From Falsihalocynthiibacter sp042445055 (GTDB lineage Bacteria; Pseudomonadota; Alphaproteobacteria; Rhodobacterales; Rhodobacteraceae), in contig NZ_CP170339.1 of assembly GCF_042445055.1 (NCBI RefSeq), positions 124,001-188,000 on the forward strand: a stretch of DNA of 64,000 nucleotides, read 5' to 3'. A program made the position numbers and the translations under genes. Below the pieces are notes generated by a model, which saw nothing but the letters and a program-made list of their open reading frames with translations, did no database searches and was not told the DNA's origin. Shown in pieces: positions 1-7,392 of this stretch (the first letter of the stretch is position 1; every line of letters starts with the position of its first letter).

Positions 1-349
1 TAACGCCTTTGGCCTGCGCCAGTTCAAACAGTTCCGTCGCGGTATCGCCCTGCGTGGTCATGGGCTTGTCGCAGAATACGTGGCAACCTTGCGAAATTGC
101 CTGCTTGATTTGCAGATAATGCGCACCACCGGGGGTAGCGATTGATACGATATCAGGCCGAAGCTCTGCCAACGCCGCTTCCCAATCTGTACCCGCATAG
201 AGGATGTTTAGATCCGCTGCAACTTCCCGCACCACGTGTTCTGTGCGCCCGACCATACCGACGACCTCAGTGCCTGCTGCACGAAATGCCGCCGTATGGC
301 CCTTACCCGCAAAACCCGTTCCGGCAACCAGTACCTTTAACTTGGTCAT
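1..349 (-). CDS. Gfo/Idh/MocA family oxidoreductase (partial, N-terminal part)
   Basis: NAD(P)-dependent sugar or sugar-acid dehydrogenase family; only the first ~116 residues are in the window and the rest runs off the left edge. The translation from the ATG at 349 begins MTKLKVLVAGTGFAGKGHTA, a Rossmann dinucleotide-binding loop (GTGFAGKGH). Further on it has the family's CDKPMTTQ segment, which carries the conserved lysine of the EKP motif. Its ATG overlaps the stop of a tiny upstream ORF, so translation may be coupled. Position behind the MATE gene and the GntR regulator suggests a role in the same sugar-acid pathway; the substrate cannot be told from this fragment. Confidence 0.85.
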   Translation of the reverse strand, partial: MTKLKVLVAGTGFAGKGHTAAFRAAGTEVVGMVGRTEHVVREVAADLNILYAGTDWEAALAELRPDIVSIATPGGAHYLQIKQAISQGCHVFCDKPMTTQGDTATELFELAQAKGV

Positions 350-447
350 TGGCTTCCCCCGCGGGCATCCAGCGATTGCATGATACCTTCGACGCAACCT
401 GTGACGGCCATCGCCCCAATGAATAGGTGTGAGTTAGAGTTGAGCAT
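346..447 (-). CDS. possible 33-residue small protein upstream of the oxidoreductase
   Basis: A short ORF from ATG 447 to a TGA at 346-348 that overlaps the start codon of the next gene. It has a good ribosome-binding site (GGGAGGAC) five bases before the ATG. I do not recognise the product. It has a short hydrophobic middle (LFIGAMAVTG) and a polar end. It could be a leader whose translation feeds the oxidoreductase gene, or the remaining tail of a longer degraded gene. The well-placed Shine-Dalgarno and exact stop/start overlap are the only evidence that it is real. Confidence 0.35.
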   Translation of the reverse strand: MLNSNSHLFIGAMAVTGCVEGIMQSLDARGGSQ

Positions 448-485
448 CGCGTCCTCCCAAGATGCACGGTGATATTTAGCCGCCG

Positions 486-1859
486 CTAGGCTGCAACGTC
501 GGATCGCTTCCAATCTCCACGCCAAAGGCGTCTGTGGAATGCAGGAAATTTCAGGGCCTCTTCCCAAACGGCGAGCGACAGAATCCAGAATGCGGAAAGA
601 TCGAGATACAACACAAAGATCGCCGCCGCTGGCACACGGAACGCCCATTGCGCCCAGATAAATACGTGCATCACATAGACGGTATCACCCGATGCCCGCA
701 GTGTGTTGCCACAGATCGCATTGGTCGCGCGCGGAAACTGAACAATCAGCAGGATTGGCAGAAACCCGAAAATGATCGCGCGTGTCTCTTCCTCAAGGTT
801 CGGATAGATGTAATCAAGTGAAAGGCACATTGCGGCAAAGAGCATCGCAACAAGACTCGCCGCCACAAGCGCCCCCTTCCATGCGCGCGACAGAAAGCGA
901 TCCAGCACATCTTCGGGGCTGTGTTTTCCCAGAAGTTGCGCAACCAAAATCCCCGTCGCCTGCGCCCACTGCATTGCGATTTGCCCTGCTAACAAACTCC
1001 ACGGCGCGATAAGCGTCAAAGCCGCGAAATCGTTCAGGCGCATGTTCGCGTAAATAAGAGCGCAAACGTGGGTGGATAGCGTGGCACTCACGAATGTCGC
1101 CGCAATGGGCAGGGCAAACATTATGTGCCGCTTGACAGTTCGAACAAATGTACCGTGATGCCAGCCAACAACTCGCCGCAGCCGCCCATCGGTGATTAGC
1201 AGCAAAACGCTCCAGAAGGCTGTTTGAACGGTTATGCCAATGGCACTTCCGACTGCTGCACCCGCGATACCGAGCGCCGGGAGCCCGAAGTATCCGTGGA
1301 TTAATACGATGCTACTGGCCACGTTAATTGGCACAGACAGAAGATAACCATAAAGCGGCAATTTGGTCCGACTACAGCCGTTAAAGAAACTAACGATGCA
1401 CTGCCCAATCGCTTCTCCGAAAATAACGATACAGAAGATAGACAGATACGTCTGAGCCTGTTGTGCAACTTCGATCGAAGGTGCCAAACTGTTGATGAGC
1501 GCGCCGCCCCCTAGTTGAATAAGCACCACGCCGATGACGCCAATGCTCAGACTTACAGCGAGGCCAGAAGCAAGAACAGATTTGAGAAATACTTGATCAC
1601 CGCTCCCAAAGGCCTGTGCGGTGCGGATTTGCATGGCGTGGGAAAAGGCAAAAATTAAGCCAAGGACAATCCCGCCCAGCGCAGCCGCCAGTCCCATCGC
1701 CGCAAGGGCTTCTTCACCGAGCGCCGAAAGCAGAAACCCGTCAATGACCACCGTTCCGTGCAGGAATGTCGCCTTGAGCGTCATCGGCCACGCCAGTGCA
1801 AACACTTGGCGCGCACCTGGACCGTTCTGTTTCGTTGCAGGATGTGACTGTGAATTCAT
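486..1859 (-). CDS. MATE family efflux transporter
   Basis: Inner-membrane multidrug/toxin-extrusion type exporter, 457 residues, the usual length for NorM-like proteins. It is almost wholly hydrophobic, with about twelve membrane segments in two halves. The start of the first half (AWPMTLKATFLHGTVVIDGFLL) fits the MATE family pattern, and the C-terminal half repeats it. The start at ATG 1859 has only a weak ribosome-binding site. It lies in the same direction as and 61 bp behind the GntR regulator, so it is probably cotranscribed. Substrate unknown; export of a toxic uronate intermediate is possible but only a guess. Confidence 0.85.
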   Translation of the reverse strand: MNSQSHPATKQNGPGARQVFALAWPMTLKATFLHGTVVIDGFLLSALGEEALAAMGLAAALGGIVLGLIFAFSHAMQIRTAQAFGSGDQVFLKSVLASGLAVSLSIGVIGVVLIQLGGGALINSLAPSIEVAQQAQTYLSIFCIVIFGEAIGQCIVSFFNGCSRTKLPLYGYLLSVPINVASSIVLIHGYFGLPALGIAGAAVGSAIGITVQTAFWSVLLLITDGRLRRVVGWHHGTFVRTVKRHIMFALPIAATFVSATLSTHVCALIYANMRLNDFAALTLIAPWSLLAGQIAMQWAQATGILVAQLLGKHSPEDVLDRFLSRAWKGALVAASLVAMLFAAMCLSLDYIYPNLEEETRAIIFGFLPILLIVQFPRATNAICGNTLRASGDTVYVMHVFIWAQWAFRVPAAAIFVLYLDLSAFWILSLAVWEEALKFPAFHRRLWRGDWKRSDVAA

Positions 1860-1920
1860 GGACCAGTTCCATGCCCGCGCACTTCGTTAGAACCTGACCA
1901 TTACCGCGGCCATGTTCCCA

Positions 1921-2613
1921 TCAGGAATCAGGGCTTTCAAAATAATTTGCGTTCGTCAGAGTGATCCGCTCAATCGTAACATCAAGGCGTGAAAGGTGTT
2001 TCAGACAGGCCGCTACCGCAGCTTCCGGATCGTGGGACACGACAGCCTGAGCAATCGCCCGATGGTCGTCGAGCAATTCGGGCAGTCGCTGTTCTTTCTC
2101 AAGACCAAGCATGCACAATCTGTCCACCTTGGATTTCTCTTCAAGGATGACATCAAAAGCATAGTCGGCATTGGCAATGCCGCAGAGAATCTTGTGGAAC
2201 TGATAATCAAGCGGCCCAAATCGTTCGTGATCTTGCTCGGCGACTGCTTTCTCTTGCTCGGACAACACTTTGTTCAAGCGGGCTTCGCCCTCGCTGTCGC
2301 AAAGTACAGCAGCGCGGCGCAGAACTTCTTGCTCAATGGCGGAACGAACAAAGCGCGCTTTTTCGATTTGCCGCATAGAAAACCGTCGAACCTCGGTTGC
2401 CCGCTGAGGCCGGATCAATAGCAGGTCAAGGTTTGCCAGCCGACTAAAAGCATCGCGCACCGGCTGCCTGGAAACACCGAACTTCGCCGCTATATCGGCT
2501 TCGGAAATTCGGTCGCCAGGCCTGAGCTTCAAGCTCAGAATTTGTTCGTGCAGATCGTCAAATACGTCATCAACGCTTGTGCGTCGATCACCATGCGAAA
2601 CTGTTTGCGCCAT
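1921..2613 (-). CDS. GntR/FadR family transcriptional regulator (FCD domain)
   Basis: Probable local repressor of the alginate oligosaccharide genes. The N-terminal winged helix-turn-helix (residues ~12-80) contains LRPGDRISEADIAAKFGVSR, typical of GntR. The C-terminal ~150 residues form an all-helical FCD ligand-binding domain (R..IEQEVLRRAA, then YQFHKILCGIANAD). The ATG at 2613 is preferred over a start eight codons upstream because AGGAGG lies eight bases before it. The gene is divergent from the ABC importer, and the 161 bp between them carry two copies of a 13-bp element that fits a FadR-type operator. The effector is probably an unsaturated uronate or 2-keto-3-deoxygluconate, by inference. 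Confidence 0.88.
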   Translation of the reverse strand: MAQTVSHGDRRTSVDDVFDDLHEQILSLKLRPGDRISEADIAAKFGVSRQPVRDAFSRLANLDLLLIRPQRATEVRRFSMRQIEKARFVRSAIEQEVLRRAAVLCDSEGEARLNKVLSEQEKAVAEQDHERFGPLDYQFHKILCGIANADYAFDVILEEKSKVDRLCMLGLEKEQRLPELLDDHRAIAQAVVSHDPEAAVAACLKHLSRLDVTIERITLTNANYFESPDS

Positions 2614-2666
2614 AGGGAAGATCCTCCTTTGGATCACTAACTCAGCACTATTTACCAGAGGGAAGC

Positions 2667-2712
2667 CTAGTATACCAGACTAGTATTTCAAATTTTATAC
2701 TAGTATACCAGA
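2667..2712. promoter_or_regulatory. tandem candidate operators of the GntR regulator
   Basis: The sequence CTAGTATACCAGA occurs at 2667-2679 and again at 2700-2712. The copies are in direct orientation and exactly 33 bp apart, about three helical turns. A third half-copy (CTAGTATTTC) begins at 2680. Each copy contains the near-palindrome TAGTATACCA, similar to the short palindromes bound by FadR-subfamily proteins. The site sits between the divergent regulator and importer genes, where a repressor could control both. Confidence 0.6.
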
Positions 2713-2774
2713 TTTCATAAAGTGATTCGCTCTCGTCGAATTGCTTGAACAAAATACGGCATGGGGAGGAAACA

Positions 2775-3851
2775 ATGTCCGGCGTAAATCTAGAGGGAAT
2801 AGTTAAGGCTTACGGGGCATTACAGGTTGTTCACGGTATTAATCTGGACGTCGCCGAGAAGGAATTTGTGGTACTGGTTGGCCCTTCGGGATGCGGCAAA
2901 TCCACAACCTTGCGCATGATCGCTGGTCTTGAAGAGATCACTGCTGGCGACCTAAAGATCGACGGTCGCCGCATGAACCGTGTCGCTCCAAAGGATCGGG
3001 ACGTCGCGATGGTTTTCCAGAATTACGCGCTCTACCCACACCTGAATGTTGCCGACAATATGGCCTTTGGCCTGCGCATTCGCAAAATGCCCAAAGACGA
3101 AATCAAGACAACGATTGATGACGTCGCAGAAATTCTTGGCCTGACGCCTTACCTCGATCGCCGCCCCGCGGACCTTTCGGGCGGACAGCGCCAACGTGTA
3201 GCTATGGGCCGCGCAATTGTACGCCACCCCAAGGTCTTCCTCTTTGACGAACCGCTCTCGAACCTCGATGCAAAACTGCGCACCCAGATGCGCGCCGAAA
3301 TCAAGCGCCTGCACAAACGCTTGGGCGTAACTTCTATCTATGTGACCCACGATCAGGTCGAGGCAATGACCCTCGCGGATCGAATTGTCGTCATGAACGA
3401 CGGAAACATCGAGCAAGTCGGCACACCGATGGAGTTGTTCAACAACCCCGCCAACATCTTCGTCGCGGGTTTCTTGGGCTCTCCGCCCATGAACCAGATG
3501 AAAGGCAAGCTGACAGAAACCGGTGCAAATGTCGGTGATGTCGAAATCAAGATAGACGGCGCGTTTGGCAACCATGCAGGCCGCGACGTCATTGTCGGCA
3601 TTCGCCCAGAGCACGTGACGCTTGCGGAGAACGGTCCATCTTCAGCGCTGCCGATCAATCTCGATCTGGTTGAGCCGCTAGGTTCAGAGGCCCTGCTGCA
3701 CGCACGTCATGGCGAAAACAACCTTGTCTTCAAAGCGGACACCAACGGCGACATCAACCACCTCACAGGGGTGGATGCCGTTCATGTCCCATCGCATCTC
3801 GTCAAGCTGTTCGACGCCAAAACTGGCCGCGCGCTAAACGTTGGAGCTTGA
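2775..3851 (+). CDS. ABC transporter ATP-binding protein (MalK/UgpC/AlgS type)
   Basis: ATPase of a carbohydrate (CUT1) importer, 358 residues. Visible motifs are the Walker A GPSGCGKST (~36-44), the signature LSGGQRQRVAMGRA (~134), the Walker B VFLFDEPLSNLD and the switch His in VTHDQVEA. A C-terminal regulatory TOBE/OB region follows (~235-358), as in MalK. The start at ATG 2775 follows GGGGAGGAAACA; a longer frame reaching 2745 has no ribosome-binding site. It is the first gene of an importer operon with two permeases, a binding protein and alginate oligomer enzymes, so the likely substrate is oligoalginate, as for AlgS of Sphingomonas. Confidence 0.92.
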   Translation: MSGVNLEGIVKAYGALQVVHGINLDVAEKEFVVLVGPSGCGKSTTLRMIAGLEEITAGDLKIDGRRMNRVAPKDRDVAMVFQNYALYPHLNVADNMAFGLRIRKMPKDEIKTTIDDVAEILGLTPYLDRRPADLSGGQRQRVAMGRAIVRHPKVFLFDEPLSNLDAKLRTQMRAEIKRLHKRLGVTSIYVTHDQVEAMTLADRIVVMNDGNIEQVGTPMELFNNPANIFVAGFLGSPPMNQMKGKLTETGANVGDVEIKIDGAFGNHAGRDVIVGIRPEHVTLAENGPSSALPINLDLVEPLGSEALLHARHGENNLVFKADTNGDINHLTGVDAVHVPSHLVKLFDAKTGRALNVGA

Positions 3852-3856
3852 TCCAA

Positions 3857-4855
3857 ATGACAGATGAAAACACAACGGCAGGCGGCATGCCAATCGAAGA
3901 CACCCTGATCGAGGCGCGCGAAGCACAGCGCCCCGTAACAGATGGCAAATTCATCCGACTTGCGGATCACCTCAAACGAGAATGGCAGATCTATGCGATG
4001 CTGCTGCCGACGATTATCTGGTTCATCGTTTTCTTATACAAACCGATGTATGGGCTGCAAATTGCCTTCAAAGATTACTCGATTTTCCGCGGCGTGGCGA
4101 ACAGCCCTTGGGTTGGATGGGAGCACTTTGAAACGCTCTTTTCCAACGACCAATTTATCCGAGCGGTAAAGAACACGATCACCATCAGCTTCTATAACTT
4201 GCTGTTCGGTTTTCCCGCCCCGATCATCCTTGCCTTGATGTTCAACGAAGTCCTGAACGCCACTTATAAACGTTCAGCACAGACCATCGTTTATCTGCCG
4301 CACTTTATCTCGTCGGTGATCATTGCCGGTATCGTCATCACCGCATTCTCACCTACGGCTGGTATCATCAATACGATCCTGGGCTGGTTTGGGATTGATC
4401 CGGTGTACTTCCTCACACAACCAGAGTGGTTCCGCCCCATCTTCGTGGGTACGGGCATCTGGCAAGAGGCGGGCTTTGGCTCCATCGTCTTCCTTGCGGC
4501 AATCGCTGGCGTAAATCCATCGCTCTATGAAAGTGCCGTGGTGGACGGAGCCAACCGTTGGCAGATGATGTGGAAGATCACGATCCCGTCGATCCTGCCC
4601 ACGATCCTGATCATGTTGATCATCCGCATCGGCAACGTCATGGAAGTCTCTTTCGAGCTTGTGATCTTGCTTTATCAACCATCGACCTACGAGACCGCAG
4701 ATGTGGTGAACACATGGGTCTATCGTCAAGGTTTGCAGTCCGGTCAGTATGACCTTGCCGCTGCTGCTGGCCTCTTCAATGCCGTCGTCGCCTTCGTTCT
4801 GGTGATGACAGCCAACACACTGTCGCGCCGCTTCTCGCGCACGTCACTCTGGTAG
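3857..4855 (+). CDS. ABC transporter permease (LplB/AlgM1 type)
   Basis: First of two inner-membrane permeases of the carbohydrate importer, 332 residues with about six membrane segments. The N-terminal tail of ~35 residues is cytoplasmic (LADHLKREWQIYAMLLPTIIWF). The EAA loop that docks on the ATPase is visible as YESAVVDGANRWQMMWKITI. The family is the LplB/YtcP group, to which AlgM1 of the Sphingomonas alginate importer also belongs. ATG 3857 is chosen with GGAG about eleven bases upstream; a TTG at 3848 overlapping the previous stop has poor spacing. Confidence 0.9.
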   Translation: MTDENTTAGGMPIEDTLIEAREAQRPVTDGKFIRLADHLKREWQIYAMLLPTIIWFIVFLYKPMYGLQIAFKDYSIFRGVANSPWVGWEHFETLFSNDQFIRAVKNTITISFYNLLFGFPAPIILALMFNEVLNATYKRSAQTIVYLPHFISSVIIAGIVITAFSPTAGIINTILGWFGIDPVYFLTQPEWFRPIFVGTGIWQEAGFGSIVFLAAIAGVNPSLYESAVVDGANRWQMMWKITIPSILPTILIMLIIRIGNVMEVSFELVILLYQPSTYETADVVNTWVYRQGLQSGQYDLAAAAGLFNAVVAFVLVMTANTLSRRFSRTSLW

Positions 4856-4867
4856 GAGGATCAGACA

Positions 4868-5749
4868 ATGATGAATTGGAACCTCTATTCACGTGGCGAT
4901 AAGTTCTTCGCTATTGTGGTCTCTGTCTTGATCGGCATGTTCACGGTCGCAACCCTATACCCGTTTATCTATATCGCGGCGGTCTCCTTTAGTTCGGGAT
5001 TTGCGGCGCAGGCGGGTAAGGTTGTGCTGACACCCATTGATGCCACCTTCGAGGCGTACGGCTATATCCTCAAGAATCCGCAGTTCTGGATAAGCTATCG
5101 CAACACGTTCATTTACACGATCGGTGGTACGGTCATGAGCCTGTTGTTCATTATCCCGTGCGCTTACGCCTTGTCGCGCCCACAACTCAAAGGGCGGAGG
5201 TTCTTCAACCTCTTTATCGCCTTTACGATGTGGTTTAACGCGGGGCTCATTCCGTTCTTCTTGAACATGCGTGATCTTGGACTGCTCGATAGCATGTTCG
5301 GCATCATCCTCGGATTTGCGATCAACGCTTTCAATATCATCCTGCTTCGCAACTTCTTTGAATCTATTCCACAGAGTTTCGAAGAGGCCGCACGCATGGA
5401 CGGGGCCAACGATTTCCAAGTGCTTTGGAAAGTGTTCATCCCGCTCAGCAAGCCCGCGATTGCAACCATCACGCTATTCTTGATCGTTGCGCGCTGGAAC
5501 GGGTTCTTCTGGGCGATGGTTTTGCTTCAATCCGAAGACAAGATCCCGCTTCAGGTGTTCCTGCGCCACACCATCAGCAACCTAAGTGATGACGACGAGT
5601 TTGCCATTGTTCAAACGGCAGCCGGCTTCAGCGCCGAGACCGTCACAGCGGCCATCATCGTTTGTTCGATCATTCCGGTGCTGATCGTTTATCCGTTCAT
5701 CCAGAAATACTTCGAGAAGGGCATCCTGCTCGGAGGTGTCAAAGAATGA
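4868..5749 (+). CDS. ABC transporter permease (YtcP/AlgM2 type)
   Basis: Second inner-membrane permease, 293 residues with six membrane segments; 293 is also the length I recall for AlgM2. The EAA loop is FEEAARMDGANDFQVLWKVFIPLSKPA, followed by a proline-rich membrane helix. It starts 12 bp after the first permease with a strong TAGGAGG ribosome-binding site. A second ATG directly follows the first, so the start may be one codon later. It is separated by only 23 bp from the binding-protein gene. Confidence 0.9.
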   Translation: MMNWNLYSRGDKFFAIVVSVLIGMFTVATLYPFIYIAAVSFSSGFAAQAGKVVLTPIDATFEAYGYILKNPQFWISYRNTFIYTIGGTVMSLLFIIPCAYALSRPQLKGRRFFNLFIAFTMWFNAGLIPFFLNMRDLGLLDSMFGIILGFAINAFNIILLRNFFESIPQSFEEAARMDGANDFQVLWKVFIPLSKPAIATITLFLIVARWNGFFWAMVLLQSEDKIPLQVFLRHTISNLSDDDEFAIVQTAAGFSAETVTAAIIVCSIIPVLIVYPFIQKYFEKGILLGGVKE

Positions 5750-5772
5750 AAACGCAACAGGGAGGAAAACAA

Positions 5773-7335
5773 ATGCGTAAACTTAGCCTAACGGCGGCAT
5801 TACTTGCGGGGAGTGCTGTATCAACACCAGCGCTTGCCGATGAACATCTACGGATTGTTGACGAGCCACTGGAACTCACAATCCAGATGAACCATGCGCG
5901 GTATCCGGTCTATGAGGAAGACTGGCCCGTAGAGCAGGCTGCCCGTGAAATGACAGGCATTCACCTGATCAACGATACCGTTGGTGCGAACATGCGTACG
6001 GATGAGAACACTGGCCGCACAGAAGCGCTGAACCTGATGCTTGCCTCCGGTTCTATTCCAGACATCGTGGGCTCTAGCCGCATCAAGGATTTCGTAAACC
6101 AATACGGTCCAGAAGGCGCATTTGTACCGCTAAACGATCTGATCGCCGAGCACGCGCCAAACATTGCCGCGTACTACGCGGAACGCCCAGACATCGAAGC
6201 AGCCGTAAAAGCTGCCGATGGGCAAATGTACTATATTCCGTACCTTCCAGACGGCAAATATGGCCGTGCATACTGGATCCGCACTGACTGGCTTGATGCA
6301 CTTGGACTTGAAGTTCCACAGACTGTCGAAGAATACGAAGCGGTTCTGCGTGCCTTCAAGACCCAAGATCCTAACGGCAACGGCGTTGCAGACGAAGTAC
6401 CCTTCTTTGCCCGTCAATGGCCAGAGCTTATCCGTCTGGTTACCCTTTGGGATGGCCGCGCTCACGGCTCTGACACTTACCATGACTTCCTTGTCGAAGA
6501 AGGCAAGATTTCACACGGTTATATCGGTGAAGGCTATCGTGACGGCATCAGCAATCTCGCACGTTGGTACGCAGATGGCCTGATTGATGCCGAGGTCTTT
6601 ACCCGTGGTTCCTCCGCTCGTGACTTCTTGCTGTCTGAGAACCTCGGCGGTTCGACACACGATTGGTTCGCGTCCACTGGTGGTTACAACAGCCTATCGT
6701 CAGAGATCGAAGGTTTCGCTTTCGAAGCTATGGCACCGCCAGCATCCGTTGGTGGCAATCGTATCGAAGAGCACCGTCGTATCCTTGTGAAACCGGACGG
6801 TTGGGCCATTGGTCACACCAACGAGCACCTCGTTGAAACGATCAAGTATTTTGACTTCTGGTTCACCGAAGAAGGCCGCCGACTTGCCAACTTTGGTGTC
6901 GAAGGCGAGCAATACGAGCTTGTCGACGGCAAAGCGGTCTTTACGCAAGAGTTCTTGGATGCAGGACCGGTAAACCGTTCATTGTACCAAGCAGGTGCCC
7001 AGCTTCAGGCGCGCGGTTACTTCCAGGATTACAGCTATGAGATCCAGTGGACCAACGAGTTCGCGCTTGCTGGTATCGAACTCTATGAACAAGGCGACTA
7101 TCTTGTTCCTGACTTCCTTGGCGTAGCGTTCACAGCTGATGAGCAGCAGGTCTATGACCGCACATGGGGCACCATCCGCGACTACATGCTGGAACGTCAG
7201 CAAGGTTGGATTCTTGGCAATGGCGACGTGATGGAGGACTGGGACGCATACCTTGCCCAGCTCGAAAAATTGGGCCTGCAGGAGCTTCTTGAGGTCATGC
7301 AGACAGCCTATGACCGCCAATACGGCGGTAACTAA
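5773..7335 (+). CDS. extracellular solute-binding protein (AlgQ-like, oligoalginate)
   Basis: Periplasmic binding protein of the importer, 520 residues, close to AlgQ1/AlgQ2 of Sphingomonas. It starts at ATG 5773 after GGGAGGAAAACAA and has a Sec signal peptide ending ...STPALA before DEHL. Near residue 200 there is an EF-hand-like acidic loop DPNGNGVADE, matching the calcium-binding loop known in AlgQ proteins. This, together with the downstream PL15 lyase, is the best evidence for alginate oligosaccharide as substrate. Longer reading through the end of the permease gene is ruled out by the signal peptide. Confidence 0.88.
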   Translation: MRKLSLTAALLAGSAVSTPALADEHLRIVDEPLELTIQMNHARYPVYEEDWPVEQAAREMTGIHLINDTVGANMRTDENTGRTEALNLMLASGSIPDIVGSSRIKDFVNQYGPEGAFVPLNDLIAEHAPNIAAYYAERPDIEAAVKAADGQMYYIPYLPDGKYGRAYWIRTDWLDALGLEVPQTVEEYEAVLRAFKTQDPNGNGVADEVPFFARQWPELIRLVTLWDGRAHGSDTYHDFLVEEGKISHGYIGEGYRDGISNLARWYADGLIDAEVFTRGSSARDFLLSENLGGSTHDWFASTGGYNSLSSEIEGFAFEAMAPPASVGGNRIEEHRRILVKPDGWAIGHTNEHLVETIKYFDFWFTEEGRRLANFGVEGEQYELVDGKAVFTQEFLDAGPVNRSLYQAGAQLQARGYFQDYSYEIQWTNEFALAGIELYEQGDYLVPDFLGVAFTADEQQVYDRTWGTIRDYMLERQQGWILGNGDVMEDWDAYLAQLEKLGLQELLEVMQTAYDRQYGGN

Positions 7336-7346
7336 ATCCTACAGCT

Positions 7347-7371
7347 TGGGGCGGCGCTCATTGTCGCCCCA
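7347..7371 (+). terminator. intercistronic hairpin after the binding-protein gene
   Basis: An inverted repeat TGGGGCG (7347-7353) / CGCCCCA (7365-7371) with an 11-base loop lies 11 bp past the binding-protein stop. There is no T-run on the plus strand, so it probably protects the upstream mRNA or attenuates transcription rather than ending it. That would give more binding protein than enzymes. Confidence 0.5.
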
Positions 7372-7392
7372 CACCTACTTTTCTACCAAATA

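Noticed and set aside
2952..3614. A 220-codon frame on the minus strand
   Set aside because: It is antisense to the ATP-binding protein gene, which has all ABC motifs.
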